From Phycisphaerales bacterium (lineage in GTDB: Bacteria > Planctomycetota > Phycisphaerae > Phycisphaerales > UBA1924): DNA of 64,000 nucleotides. Position numbers and translations under genes: made by a program. The stretch is taken from contig JAJDDD010000006.1 of assembly GCA_029260495.1 (NCBI GenBank), positions 124,001-188,000 of the forward strand. The letters are read 5' to 3'. Position 1 is the first letter of the stretch. Each line of letters starts with the position of its first letter. The notes beneath the pieces were generated by a model, which did no database searches, was not told the DNA's origin, and was given only the letters and a program-made list of their open reading frames with translations. Shown here in pieces: positions 16,645 to 26,150 of this stretch.

Positions 16645-17346
16645 TTAGGAACACGCGCCCCAGCTTCCAAGAATCTGTGCGAGATCAGATGAACCGACGC
16701 CGTTTCCATCGAAGTCCGCCGGCACGCCGGCCTGGCCCCAGGAGCCAAGCAGCGCCGCTAAATCGGCGCTCCCTACAAGGCCGTCTCCATTAAGATCCCT
16801 CGGGCAAGGGGACGCGAAGTTGATGGAGATGCTCACTCCATCGAGTGCGCCGACATCGTAGAGCGCGCCGTCAGCCACAAATACCTCCCATGACCCGTTC
16901 GGATCCTGACCGTTGAACACGGACAGGGCCGTCGCTGGAAGGACATCGCCGCTCACCGTTGGCACGGCGGTCGCTGAGCATTGGCCTTCCGGGCCTGCCA
17001 CCGCTTCGTCAGTGAATGTGGCGTCGATATTGTCGCCGCCACAACCGAATGGGAAGGCGCCAATAGCGAGGCGATCAATGAGCGTTGCTTCCAGACCTTC
17101 ATGACGAATCATCACCACCACGTCCCCTATCCATGGATGTGAGATCTCAAGATCGACCGCCACGCTGTCAATGACAGAGCCAACAGGCGCCGTCGCCTGA
17201 AGCGTGACAAGCGGAGGAGGCGCCACATCATTGTCAGCGATCGGGTGATTCACGCTGTCGGAGACTGTGATGACGTCTGCGCGGGCCTGCAGGATGAACA
17301 AGAAGAACACAGCCAAGAGCACGATGGTTTTTGGGATCTGCTTCAT
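16645..17346 (-). CDS. secreted P-domain-like protein with GC-type dockerin tail
   Basis: 233 residues from the ATG at 17346, supported by GGAGG 9 nt upstream. A signal peptide (TIVLLAVFFLFILQARA) is followed by a jelly-roll domain (DLEISHPWIGDVVVMIRHEG, DPNGSWEVFVAD) that resembles proprotein-convertase P domains and related planctomycete adhesion modules. The tail is Cys-bracketed (CPRDLNGDG to GACS) with two dockerin repeats; the second repeat (DFDGNGVGSSDL) is one residue short. It follows the lipase-like gene by 19 nt on the same strand and is probably co-transcribed with it. Confidence 0.82.
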   Translation of the reverse strand: MKQIPKTIVLLAVFFLFILQARADVITVSDSVNHPIADNDVAPPPLVTLQATAPVGSVIDSVAVDLEISHPWIGDVVVMIRHEGLEATLIDRLAIGAFPFGCGGDNIDATFTDEAVAGPEGQCSATAVPTVSGDVLPATALSVFNGQDPNGSWEVFVADGALYDVGALDGVSISINFASPCPRDLNGDGLVGSADLAALLGSWGQAGVPADFDGNGVGSSDLAQILGSWGACS

Positions 17347-17365
17347 GAATCGTTGCCTCCTGCGA

Positions 17366-19381
17366 TTACCTTGCAGCATTCGCGTTCATGTCCATGTTCC
17401 GACTTACATCCGTGTACTGAGCAGGATCGCGCATGCCCGTCGTATGACACTGGCCCTCTGTGTGCCCCATATTGTTGGCGCCCGGAAGCTGTCCGCGGAA
17501 CATCTCAATCACGCCATCATCAGGATCGGTGAGAAGGAAATCAGTCACCAGGTTGCAAAAATCAAAGCCGAAGTCGTCCAGAAACGAAGTCGTCCAGTAG
17601 TGCACCTGTCCCCGCGCAGCTGATGGAATGCCAGCGAGCCAAAGGGCGGCGCCTTCTGGCGTGAGATCAAAGTTTGTTCCACACCCAGCGCCAAAGATCT
17701 GCCCCAGGAACGCAATGTCGCTTGCAAGCGGAGTGCCCTGGTACGGCGTTCCCACGGACTGAATCAAACGCGGCCCGGTTGCCCAATCCAGGCCGCTCCA
17801 ATAGAAGGTGTAAAGGTGAAGCGCAGCGGCGCCGCCCTGGCTGTGCGCCACAACGCCGAATGATTTTGATTGATTGCCCAGCGCGACGAGCAACTGGGCA
17901 AACTCATCATAACTGCGACTCTCTCCCGGATCCTGAAACAGTTCGATAAAGCCGTTGAAGTCCTGCGCCGGCCATAGAGGGAACTGCGAACAGTACCCAT
18001 GGATGAGCATCAGATTGTGGGCGCAAGTGGCCCGCTGGGCGCTGCGTTCGGTGTTGTTCGGCCAAATCGGAAGCGATCGTCCTCGGTCATAGCGCCCATG
18101 ACGCATCACATCGTCGATCAATACATCCCGAGGCGTACGACTGAGATCGAGGCCGTCAACCCGCATTGACATCGCCGCGCGTTGAGCAATCGGTATATGA
18201 GTTTTTGGATCCTGTACGCGGATGTTGCGCAGTTCAAGTGGCGCCGACGCCCCAGCCCGAGTGATCCATCGCTTGTCCAGGCGAAGTGAAGCCGTACAGG
18301 CTTTGGCGTCTGGATCATTCCCGACCATGCCGCTAATCCAGCAAATAGGCAGTGCATTCCCCTGAGCATCGCGCCCCCACACTTCCGCAGAGACCTGCAG
18401 CCTGTCCGTCCAGCTGACGCCAAGAACCGGGATGTCAACGCGCACCGCTTCGATGCTCCGGTCGACAGCGATAGCCGAGCGTCCCAGCTCCGCGCCGCCG
18501 GGAGCCACGGTGACCAAGTGCTGACTTGTTCGCAAGACGCGACGCCCGTTGGGCGTGACGCCCTCGACAACGATTTGAGCAACGTACTCACCAGCGCTGT
18601 CGACTCGAATCGACCCCGTAAACTTCGAATCACCCCGATGATCATCCTCGCCGGCGCCGTCGTCAGCCATCGGCGTTACGATTTCCTGACCATTCGGCAG
18701 TCGCAGCCGCAGCTCCGCCTTCGACACCGCCCCAGGAATCGGATCGGGCGTATCCCCCCGTTGTGCGCGAGGCACGTCCTCACACAGATAGGTGATGAAC
18801 GCAAGCTGCCGCCCTGCAATCAAATCCAATGACTTCACGTGGGTGTACGCATTGCAGGGCGCGCCATCAGCGATGAGAAGATGGTCTTGGTCAGTAGCAT
18901 TGGCGCCATCTGACGCCTCAATTTGAAGCTTCCATGCTCCGTCTAGATGTCCCCGAATGGTGTACAAAACGCCCTCTGCGTCGGCGGTTCGTGTCATTCC
19001 CGATAACGGCGCAGTGTCTTGCGATGAGAGCTTGCCGCCGTCAGGCGTGGTCATCACAAGTTTCCATTGCTCAGCATCTGGCCCCAGCAGCATCAGCCGG
19101 AGATCGCTGGCATCCCCGATCGGGACGACCACTTCCCATGTTCGCCGCCCATCGACGCCGTCGACAAAGTCGATCGGGAGGAGGGCGGAGTCTGACTCTC
19201 TTCCAGTAGTCTCGGGCCTCGGCAGGCGCAACATGCCGGAGAGAAAATCCTCCGGCGGAGCCGCGATCTGTTTCGGCGTCAACCAGTCTGTCGGCACAGG
19301 CGGATCGGCATGCGCAACGCCTTGGACCAGAAGCGCCGCAACGACACCCGCTAACACACACCTGCAGCAGAGTGGTCTCAT
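17366..19381 (-). CDS. secreted alpha/beta-hydrolase (lipase-like) with N-terminal beta-rich region
   Basis: 671 residues from the ATG at 19381 (GGAGG 10 nt upstream), opening with a signal peptide (CVLAGVVAALLVQGVAHA). Residues about 60-330 are beta-rich; DDGAGEDDHRGDSKFTGSI fits the choice-of-anchor X pattern, and the following segments look immunoglobulin-like. Residues about 465-670 form an alpha/beta-hydrolase: NLMLIHGYCSQFPLW (oxyanion region), FGVVAHSQGGAAALH (nucleophile Ser) and QSVGTPYQGTPLASD. The Asp and His of the triad are not assigned with certainty. It probably acts on an ester outside the cytoplasm. It is upstream of, and likely in operon with, the dockerin gene. Confidence 0.8.
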   Translation of the reverse strand: MRPLCCRCVLAGVVAALLVQGVAHADPPVPTDWLTPKQIAAPPEDFLSGMLRLPRPETTGRESDSALLPIDFVDGVDGRRTWEVVVPIGDASDLRLMLLGPDAEQWKLVMTTPDGGKLSSQDTAPLSGMTRTADAEGVLYTIRGHLDGAWKLQIEASDGANATDQDHLLIADGAPCNAYTHVKSLDLIAGRQLAFITYLCEDVPRAQRGDTPDPIPGAVSKAELRLRLPNGQEIVTPMADDGAGEDDHRGDSKFTGSIRVDSAGEYVAQIVVEGVTPNGRRVLRTSQHLVTVAPGGAELGRSAIAVDRSIEAVRVDIPVLGVSWTDRLQVSAEVWGRDAQGNALPICWISGMVGNDPDAKACTASLRLDKRWITRAGASAPLELRNIRVQDPKTHIPIAQRAAMSMRVDGLDLSRTPRDVLIDDVMRHGRYDRGRSLPIWPNNTERSAQRATCAHNLMLIHGYCSQFPLWPAQDFNGFIELFQDPGESRSYDEFAQLLVALGNQSKSFGVVAHSQGGAAALHLYTFYWSGLDWATGPRLIQSVGTPYQGTPLASDIAFLGQIFGAGCGTNFDLTPEGAALWLAGIPSAARGQVHYWTTSFLDDFGFDFCNLVTDFLLTDPDDGVIEMFRGQLPGANNMGHTEGQCHTTGMRDPAQYTDVSRNMDMNANAAR

Positions 19382-19831
19382 GAGTGGTATCCCTCCTCGC
19401 GCAGTGTCGAACATTTGCTCCCCACCGAGTAGAAACCGACAGGAGTTCCAATCAAGGTCAGGTCAGGCTCGCGACAGTGACCCATAGCGTATTTGACGTG
19501 AAAAAAAGCCGAAGAGCAAGAGAATACCAGGCTCTGGAATATGGTTCGAGTTGAAACTGACGCCACCGCCTTACGACAGATTAATTTCGTAGAATATGGC
19601 TCATTCGGACACTATTTAGAGATCGCACAAACTATCGGTTCACCCCAGCATGACCAAAATAACGTAGATGAGAGAGCGCCGAGGCTGACTAGCTTCTGAA
19701 CCCGCGATCAGGTATGAGAAACGCCGACACAGGGTGACACAGAGACTGTTTGCCTTATCTGGTGTCGCCTACCACATCATTGATTCCCGTTCGACGGACG
19801 GAACTCGCGCTACGAGAAGGACTCGCACTGT
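19382..19831. other. intergenic region
   Basis: This is the gap between the divergent lipase-like and mscS genes. I see no gene or stable RNA. It presumably contains both promoters, but no clear -35/-10 pair stands out. Confidence 0.4.
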
Positions 19832-20719
19832 ATGAACCCCGCACTCCCCGCTCCGGATCCCGCAACTGTTGACGCCGCACAAGAAGCTCCGCCAGGCGCA
19901 GGTTCAGGATTCCTGGATTCGCTCGATCCTGACACCATCATTGAACTCATTGAAAAATATGGGCTCCGCGTCATTGGTGTCTTTGTCCTTCTCTTTGCAG
20001 CATGGATCCTCGCCGGTTGGGTTCGCCGGGCGACCGAGAAGGCGTGCCTGCGGGCGCGCATCGAGGTCACACTCGCGAAGTTCTTCGGCAATCTGGCGCG
20101 ATGGGGCGTATTGATGCTCGCACTCATCGCCATTCTCGGCATGTTCGGAGTCGAGACGACCAGCTTCGCCGCAGTTATCGCTGCGATGGGCTTCGCAATT
20201 GGAATGGCCCTGCAAGGGACGCTTGGAAACGCCGCCGCCGGCGTCATGCTCTTGATCTTCAGACCCTTCAAGGTTGGCGACGTGGTCAACATCAGCGGCG
20301 AAGTCGGCAAGGTCTATGAGATTGAGCTCTTCACCACTCGAATCGACACCGCTGACAACAGGCGGATTATCCTCCCCAACGGGTCCGTCTTTGGTCAGAA
20401 GATCGAGAACATCACATTCCACGATCGGCGCCGGGTCGATGTCGCGGTTGGTGTTGAATACTCCGCTGATATCGATCAAACGCGAGACGTTTTGTTTGAA
20501 GCTGCGCGAAGCCTGCCCGGTATTCTGACTGATCCCGAGCCCGCCGTCATCCTGCAGGAACTCGCGAACTCGTCCGTGAACTGGTCAGTGCGCGTCTGGG
20601 CGCCGACATCCGATTACTGGCCGATGCGCGACGCGCTCACGCGAGCGGTGAAAATGCAACTCGATCAGGCCGAAATCGGAATTCCATTCCCGCAAATGGA
20701 TGTGCATCTTGACAAGTGA
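19832..20719 (+). CDS. mscS: MscS-family small-conductance mechanosensitive channel
   Basis: 295 residues, the size of E. coli MscS. Three membrane segments: GLRVIGVFVLLFAAWILAGW, LARWGVLMLALIAILGMFGV, and the pore helix SFAAVIAAMGFAIGMALQG continuing into NAAAGVMLLIFRPFKVGD. That Gly/Ala packing and the F-R-P-F-K-V-G-D signature are diagnostic. A beta domain (LPNGSVFGQKIENIT) and a C-terminal alpha/beta domain follow. It opens under membrane tension to release solutes in osmotic downshock. AAGGA lies about 10 nt before the ATG. It stands alone. Confidence 0.93.
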   Translation: MNPALPAPDPATVDAAQEAPPGAGSGFLDSLDPDTIIELIEKYGLRVIGVFVLLFAAWILAGWVRRATEKACLRARIEVTLAKFFGNLARWGVLMLALIAILGMFGVETTSFAAVIAAMGFAIGMALQGTLGNAAAGVMLLIFRPFKVGDVVNISGEVGKVYEIELFTTRIDTADNRRIILPNGSVFGQKIENITFHDRRRVDVAVGVEYSADIDQTRDVLFEAARSLPGILTDPEPAVILQELANSSVNWSVRVWAPTSDYWPMRDALTRAVKMQLDQAEIGIPFPQMDVHLDK

Positions 20720-20813
20720 GTGAACGCTCTTTTTCAGGAACCGCTCGGCGGTGTTTTTGTTAAAGTTCTCCTAAATCACCTGCAACACCAAGAGTCACCT
20801 CAGGAGAGTAACC

Positions 20814-21272
20814 ATGTGGAAACGCATCCGAAAACCAGTTTTTGTTGTGGTCGGTCTTATTGTGTTGGCGTTGATCTCGATTCAGTTCATGCCGGTCGAT
20901 CGTTCAAATCCGCCAATCACCATGGACATCGCTGCGCCAGCGGAGGTCAATGCTGTTCTTCGACAATCCTGTTATGACTGCCACTCCAACGAAACACGCT
21001 GGCCCTGGTACAGCTATGTCGCGCCGGTCTCCTGGATCGTCGCCCAACATGTGCATATGGGTCGCCAGCATTTTAACTTTTCAACATGGGATGACTACGA
21101 TCCAGAAGATCGAATCGACATCATCGAAGAAATGTATGAAGAAGCGGAGGATGGCGAAATGCCGCTGCCGATCTATCTCAAAATGCACAGCGACGCCAAG
21201 CTGACGCCTGAAGATTTGCAAATCCTGAATCAATGGGCGAGCGGAGCCTCGGTCGAGACGGACAGCAACTAA
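20814..21272 (+). CDS. exported heme-binding-domain protein (Haem_bd type)
   Basis: 152 residues. An uncleaved or cleaved N-terminal hydrophobic segment (VFVVVGLIVLALISIQFMPV) leads to SCYDCHSNETRWPWYSYVAPVSW, a single c-type heme site (CxxCH) in the context specific to the Haem_bd family, then an acidic helical half ending LTPEDLQILNQWA. It is probably anchored to the membrane, facing the periplasm, with a redox role. GGAG lies about 8 nt upstream. The DUF3465 gene follows after 37 nt on the same strand. Confidence 0.85.
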   Translation: MWKRIRKPVFVVVGLIVLALISIQFMPVDRSNPPITMDIAAPAEVNAVLRQSCYDCHSNETRWPWYSYVAPVSWIVAQHVHMGRQHFNFSTWDDYDPEDRIDIIEEMYEEAEDGEMPLPIYLKMHSDAKLTPEDLQILNQWASGASVETDSN

Positions 21273-21309
21273 ATGACACAATGGTTGCATCGACCCTGAG
21301 GAGAGAGTC

Positions 21310-21909
21310 ATGCCGAAGAACACGCCGCCGATTCTCAAAAACAAGCTGACACAAGCTGTCATCGCCGTCGCCGTCATTGCGGTCGCGGCATGGCTGAAGA
21401 TTGATCTTGTCAACCTCGACGCCGCGCCCGCGCCAGCGTCGGACCAGACAACGACAGCGCCCCAATCGACGCCGACGTCCGCGCCGAAGCGCACAGCAAA
21501 TAGCCGCGAACATTCAACGCCGTCCGGTTCATCATCGCAGACGGTTGTTGATCGTCCAACGCCGAACGTATCGGGTGAAATTGAGCGAGCGATTCGCCAG
21601 CACAAATCCGGCGTCGTCGGCACGCTCACCGCGGAAGTCATCAAGACACTGCCCGATGACAAAGACGGCGATCGGCATCAGCGCTTTCTCATGCGCCTGC
21701 CCAAGCAGATCGATGATGTGCGCACCATCCTTGTCGCCCACAACATTGACCTGGCGCCGCGCGTCCCGCTTTCGACTGGCGACATCGTCACCATTCACGG
21801 GCAGTACGAATGGAACGATCGCGGCGGCGTTATCCACTGGACGCACATCGACCCCAAAGGATGGCGCGAATCCGGCTGGATTGAACTCGATGGCGAGCGC
21901 TACGAATAA
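21310..21909 (+). CDS. exported DUF3465-domain protein
   Basis: 199 residues. One N-terminal membrane or signal segment (AVIAVAVIAVAAWLKI) is followed by a low-complexity Ser/Thr/Pro linker to residue 95 and then the DUF3465 core: HQRFLMRLP, ILVAHNIDLAPRVPLSTGD, YEWNDRGGVIHWTHIDP. The core looks like a small OB-type beta barrel; its function is not known to me. GGAG precedes the ATG and the gene is 37 nt after the heme-binding gene, so an operon is likely. Confidence 0.82.
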   Translation: MPKNTPPILKNKLTQAVIAVAVIAVAAWLKIDLVNLDAAPAPASDQTTTAPQSTPTSAPKRTANSREHSTPSGSSSQTVVDRPTPNVSGEIERAIRQHKSGVVGTLTAEVIKTLPDDKDGDRHQRFLMRLPKQIDDVRTILVAHNIDLAPRVPLSTGDIVTIHGQYEWNDRGGVIHWTHIDPKGWRESGWIELDGERYE

Positions 21910-21936
21910 CGCTCGCAGAACAAAACGCCCTTCCAG

Positions 21937-23268
21937 TCAGTCCACAACCATCACAGTGCTGACGCCTTCAACAAGCATTTCGTAGACAAGTTTAATGTCC
22001 TCATCCGCGAGGCGCACGCAGCCCATCGAGGCTTCTTTTCCGATAGAGCCGGGCTCAACAGTGCCGTGAATCCCGTACCCCGCCAGCATGCGCGTGTTGT
22101 CGTCGGCGCCTTCCAGGCCGATCCATCGCTCGCCGATCGGGTTGTTGGGATCATCGCTGGCGTACCGCTCGTTGGTGCGCGGGTTGACCCACGCGGGATT
22201 GACAGCTTTGGAGGCCGGGGGAACGACCCAGACTCCGGTCGGCGTGCTGCCAAACTCGCCCAAGCCGACATCGAATGACCGAACATAGGTCGGGAGCATC
22301 TCGCTCGAGCCCCCCGCCAGTCCGACTTCCGGCGATGTCCCCGCGTAGATATCCATCCGAAACTGGCTCTTGGAAATCACCGCATGAAATGGGCCCGCAA
22401 AGAGCTTGATGGATTGATTCACGCGAATCTTGTTAGCGTCTTTGAGATTGTTTATGCGCTTAAGGAAGTTCCAGTCAACCTCAAGGCCCTCGCGTTTGGG
22501 CAACTTCGAGAGTCTGTCGCCGCTCTGGATGCGATACACCCGCGTGAATGGATCGCCCGGCGCCACCTTGTCGCTGAAGACAAGGATGTCATTAATCCTC
22601 GCCATCTCGTCACGGATCATCACCCGGTCGCTCTCGGTTGCGCCAGCGTCATGCAGCGCGAGGTTGTAGGCCTCTCGCGCCTGAACAGGTCGGTTCCGCG
22701 CCAATGAGTCCTGAGCCCGGGCGATCAAACGCGCGACGCGCGCCCCGCGTTGAGAGGGGTGATCCACATCCCGCGAAGCGGGCGCTGAAGTTGACGTGGC
22801 TCTCGGCGTGTGGGCCGGCGCCGGGGTTGTCGCACCTGTTTCGCTCGGTCTGCGACCCATCTGCATCACCGGCGTCTTGGTTTCAGCGGAACTCCGATCG
22901 CGAGCCGCGCTCTGGCCATTCGTCCCGTTCACGCCCGGACCCGACCCGGGAAGAGGCCTGGCAGGAGCAGGGGTGGTCTGCCGATTGGCAGCCAGTTGTT
23001 GCGGATTCTTCTCAGTTCGAGCGGGCGAAGCCTTTTGTGGCTTTTTCTCGCGCTCAGCGTCCGCCATGGCCGCCGCCGGCCCGTCCGGCGAGCCCTTCGA
23101 CCCATCCGGCCAGATCGCCCAAATGCCAAACGCGATCAGCGCAAACAAAGCCGCCCCCAACAGTCGCAGGTTTCGACGACGCTTCCTGCTGGTGCGACTC
23201 TTGACCGATCCGCGCCCAAACGCCCGCGCTGATCCCGATACTCGAACCGACTGTGATGCCAGTGCCAT
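21937..23268 (-). CDS. LysM L,D-transpeptidase
   Basis: 443 residues from the ATG at 23268 (GAGGA just upstream); 15 further codons are possible. A basic cytoplasmic start and one membrane anchor (LLGAALFALIAFGIWAIW) lead into a long Pro/Ala/Thr linker and a helical region (about 180-240). A LysM domain follows (FTRVYRIQSGDRLSKLPKRE, LKRINNL, IRVNQSIKLF), then the YkuD catalytic domain with YGIHGTVEPGSIG and SMGCVRL, giving the His and Cys nucleophile. It should form 3-3 cross-links or attach proteins to peptidoglycan. It converges on the DUF3465 gene. Confidence 0.92.
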   Translation of the reverse strand: MALASQSVRVSGSARAFGRGSVKSRTSRKRRRNLRLLGAALFALIAFGIWAIWPDGSKGSPDGPAAAMADAEREKKPQKASPARTEKNPQQLAANRQTTPAPARPLPGSGPGVNGTNGQSAARDRSSAETKTPVMQMGRRPSETGATTPAPAHTPRATSTSAPASRDVDHPSQRGARVARLIARAQDSLARNRPVQAREAYNLALHDAGATESDRVMIRDEMARINDILVFSDKVAPGDPFTRVYRIQSGDRLSKLPKREGLEVDWNFLKRINNLKDANKIRVNQSIKLFAGPFHAVISKSQFRMDIYAGTSPEVGLAGGSSEMLPTYVRSFDVGLGEFGSTPTGVWVVPPASKAVNPAWVNPRTNERYASDDPNNPIGERWIGLEGADDNTRMLAGYGIHGTVEPGSIGKEASMGCVRLADEDIKLVYEMLVEGVSTVMVVD

Positions 23269-23411
23269 ATCTTCCTCTTCGGCAAGCCGCCCGCGCAGGC
23301 TCCACGAAGACACCGACCATCAACGCCTCCGTGCGTTCCTGTCTATTCCAGAGGAATGATACCCGCGCCGGCGAGCAGGCGTGAAGAACTCACCAGCCCC
23401 GCCGCCTTGAC

Positions 23412-24026
23412 CTACGCATGCCTGACGGAACCAGCCCCGATCACCCGCCGATCCGTCACCACCAGTTCCAGCCGGACATCATGCGGCTCTGCCGGAATCT
23501 CATCAACAATCTGCAGGTCGAAGCCAAGGCCGCAGGTCGTCGCCCGTCTGCGCGGCGGCAGCGACTCAAGGAATCGGTCGTAAAACCCCGCCCCGCGTCC
23601 AAGACGGGCGCCCGTGGCGTCAAAGGCCAGCCCCGGCGCGATGATGAGGTCAAGCTCCGCTCCGGGAATAGGCCGCCCCGCAGCAGGCTGTCTCACCCCA
23701 TGCTTGCCCACCTCGAACTTGTCGTCAAAGCTGCGAATCTCGACCGGCGTCATCCGCTTGTGTCCCCAATCCACCCGCGGCGCCGCAACCACCTTCCCCA
23801 TCTGAAACGCCCGCAGCGCCAGTGATGTGATGTCAAGCTCACCGGGAACCGGAAGATAGAGCAGCACCGTGTTCGCTCGCTCAAAAAACTCTGCCTTCGC
23901 GAGTCGTTGACAGGCGTCAAGCGAGAGTTGGTGCGCCACCTGCGGATCAAGCGCCGCAAGAGCGTCCTTGATGCGCCGCCGCAACTCATTCTTTCGTTCT
24001 ATTAGTTCGTCAGTGGGGGAATGCAT
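23412..24026 (-). CDS. fau: 5-formyltetrahydrofolate cyclo-ligase
   Basis: 204 residues from the ATG at 24026; an earlier start five codons upstream is possible. The N-terminus has KNELRRRIKDALAAL (ATP/folate-binding basic helix), the middle VLLYLPVPGELDITSLALRA, and the C-terminal signature GARLGRGAGFYDRFL with CGLGFDLQIVDEIP. It converts 5-formyl-THF to 5,10-methenyl-THF using ATP. It lies downstream of trmL-bioD on the same strand with a 112-nt gap. Confidence 0.92.
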   Translation of the reverse strand: MHSPTDELIERKNELRRRIKDALAALDPQVAHQLSLDACQRLAKAEFFERANTVLLYLPVPGELDITSLALRAFQMGKVVAAPRVDWGHKRMTPVEIRSFDDKFEVGKHGVRQPAAGRPIPGAELDLIIAPGLAFDATGARLGRGAGFYDRFLESLPPRRRATTCGLGFDLQIVDEIPAEPHDVRLELVVTDRRVIGAGSVRHA

Positions 24027-24138
24027 ACAAAAGCGCTCCACGCATCAGACGGCGTCTCACCATGCAGTCGCGTCGCCGCTCGTCTCGACTGCTCGCCTGA
24101 GTATTGTCGTCTTCTCTCGGGATTTGTGTGAAGGAATC

Positions 24139-25005
24139 TCACAGATTCTGCGTCTCCCTGCGCGGCGCCCGACCGGGTCGGCACAGCCGCGAAAACTCTG
24201 TCACATCGATCGCCTCGCGCAACGCCGGCTCGATCACCTGAGCTGACCACTTTATCGGTCGCCGCCCGCTTCCCAGACCCGTCACCATCGGCAACGTCGC
24301 CACCACATTCACGCCATTTTGTTTCGCAAGCCACTCCCGATTCGTCCCCATCGAGGCGTCCGGCCTGTCCGGGTCGTACCCATTCACGATCAAACCGGCC
24401 AATGACAAGCCCGCTCTGCGGATGAGCTCACATGTCATCGCCGTATGGTTGAGCGTACCCAACCCCGCCCGGCACACCACCACCACCGGGTATCCTATCG
24501 CGCGCATCAGGTCCAGTCCCGTTTCATAAGGCCCCCGGTTCACCCCCGCCCCAGGCTCCGGCGCCAACGGAACCATCACGCCGCCAATTCCCTCAATTAT
24601 GATCTGCTCGCACGCGTCGTCCAGCCTGCCCAGCGAACTGCTGATCGCATCAACAAGCACCCCGACATCAACGCGATCGTTCTCTATCGCCACCGCCGGC
24701 GCCACCGGCGGTTTGAAACGAGCCGGCGCGATCAGCGACATATCCCCGACATCAGGATCAAAATCCGCAGCCCACGCCAGCTCTTCCGCATCTTCACTCA
24801 CCAATCCCTCGCGCGTTCGCTTGCACCCGCTCGCAAAGGGCTTGAACACACCCACACGCGAGCGCGGCGAACGGTCAGCCCCCCGCCGACGAAGCTGATC
24901 TGCGATCAAACACGCCGCCACCGTCTTGCCGACTTCCGTGTCCGTCCCCGTCACAAACAAGCCAGGCGTTGAAGGACGCTCTAATGCAGAAAAAACCGAC
25001 ATCAA
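24139..25005 (-). CDS. bioD: dethiobiotin synthetase
   Basis: 288 residues, longer than the usual 225-240 because of inserts around residues 40-70. The P-loop GTDTEVGKT is near the N-terminus, followed by VFKPFASG (the active-site K-P-x-x-S/T-G motif), an IIEGIGGVMVPL strand and VVVVCRAGLGTLNHT. It closes the ureido ring of biotin from DAPA, CO2 and ATP. Its ATG overlaps the trmL stop by 4 nt (ATGA). No bioA, bioB or bioF is in the window. Confidence 0.93.
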   Translation of the reverse strand: MMSVFSALERPSTPGLFVTGTDTEVGKTVAACLIADQLRRRGADRSPRSRVGVFKPFASGCKRTREGLVSEDAEELAWAADFDPDVGDMSLIAPARFKPPVAPAVAIENDRVDVGVLVDAISSSLGRLDDACEQIIIEGIGGVMVPLAPEPGAGVNRGPYETGLDLMRAIGYPVVVVCRAGLGTLNHTAMTCELIRRAGLSLAGLIVNGYDPDRPDASMGTNREWLAKQNGVNVVATLPMVTGLGSGRRPIKWSAQVIEPALREAIDVTEFSRLCRPGRAPRRETQNL

Positions 25006-25526
25006 TCAGGTGCGCTCCTGTCACGTTCTCTCTCGATCCGCCCATCCGAATCCAATTGTATGTCCCCGCGCACGGCGCATTGTCGAATCCCTTCCATAAT
25101 TCCAGCGCACGCTGCGTTCGCCACGTTCAAACTCCGCTCCCAAGGCGCCATCGGAAGCGTGACAACGCGCTCCGGATGCCGCTCCAGGAGTTCCTCAGGC
25201 AGCCCCGCCGTCTCCTTGCCAAACACCAGATGATCCCCGGGCCTGATCATCGCCTCCCAGTGCGGCCGCGCACCCTTGGTCGAAAAAAACCACAACTGAT
25301 CCTCACGCACGCCCGTACATCGCAGATATTCATCCCACGACGCATGCTCGCTCGGCGCCAACCGCGCCCAATAGTCAAGCCCGGCCCGCCGGCATGCCTT
25401 CTCAGACGTGTCAAACGCGATCGGATGAATCAAATGCAAATCGCACCCCGTCGCGACGCACGTCCTGCCGATCGCCCCCGTGTTATTCGGTATCTCAGGC
25501 TCGTGGAGCACGACGTGAAAAAGCAT
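25002..25526 (-). CDS. trmL: tRNA (cytidine(34)-2'-O)-methyltransferase
   Basis: 174 residues from the ATG at 25526, where homology begins (MLFHVVLHEPEIPNNTGAIG). SPOUT-fold motifs follow: CDLHLIHPI, LVFGKETAGLP and PWERSLNVANAAC. It methylates the wobble ribose of tRNA-Leu isoacceptors and works as a homodimer with a trefoil-knot AdoMet site. It is translationally coupled to bioD. A divergent thioredoxin gene starts about 150 bp away. Confidence 0.92.
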   Translation of the reverse strand: MLFHVVLHEPEIPNNTGAIGRTCVATGCDLHLIHPIAFDTSEKACRRAGLDYWARLAPSEHASWDEYLRCTGVREDQLWFFSTKGARPHWEAMIRPGDHLVFGKETAGLPEELLERHPERVVTLPMAPWERSLNVANAACAGIMEGIRQCAVRGDIQLDSDGRIERERDRSAPD

Positions 25527-25678
25527 CTTGTTCAACCCGTAATGACGAATTTCTTCCGCCCCGCGAGTTGTAGCCTGGCTGGCGAGGAATAAATCTAAAG
25601 GCGGGTTGGTTGGCCACATCAAGGCGCCCGTACAGACGCGACAAGCCTTTAACCCGACTTTCCCTAAAGGAGCAGGAC

Positions 25679-26131
25679 ATGACCCGTAGAAAACTCACTC
25701 TTATTCTAACCGGCCTCTTTGCAATTTTCGCACTCGCATCGATCGTGATGATTCCAGCGCCGGCAATCGCCGGCCCGAACGCTGGCGCTTCAAGCCAATG
25801 GTCAGAGCAACGCCCAGCCGTTCTCGCGGTCAAATTCCATGCGGACTGGTGTGGAATATGCAAAGCGATGGGGCCAACGTTTATCGACCTCGCCAACAAG
25901 TTTGACGAAAGACCAGTGCTCTTTGTTGAACTCGACATGACGAACCAGCAGGCGACCCGCCAGTCAGGCTATCTCGCTACCGAGCTTGGCATTGGAGATA
26001 TCTGGGCCAACAACGCCGGCAAGACCGGGCACATTCTTCTGATCGACCCCGCCTCAAAACGCATTGTTGACAACCTCACTGCAAATCAAAGCTTCAAAGA
26101 AATGGTGGGGACACTCTCAAGCCACCTCTGA
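25679..26131 (+). CDS. exported thioredoxin-like protein
   Basis: 150 residues from the ATG at 25679 (GGAG 7 nt upstream). A signal peptide (LTLILTGLFAIFALASIVMI, cleavage after AIA) is followed by a short thioredoxin fold with VKFHADWCGICKAMGP, active-site Cys58 and Cys61, then LFVELDMTN and a GKTGHILLID strand. The cis-Pro position seems to be replaced by the TGHI segment, which would alter substrate binding. A periplasmic thiol-disulfide role is likely. A strong terminator follows. Confidence 0.85.
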   Translation: MTRRKLTLILTGLFAIFALASIVMIPAPAIAGPNAGASSQWSEQRPAVLAVKFHADWCGICKAMGPTFIDLANKFDERPVLFVELDMTNQQATRQSGYLATELGIGDIWANNAGKTGHILLIDPASKRIVDNLTANQSFKEMVGTLSSHL

Positions 26132-26150
26132 ATCTGCACAGATATTCTCC

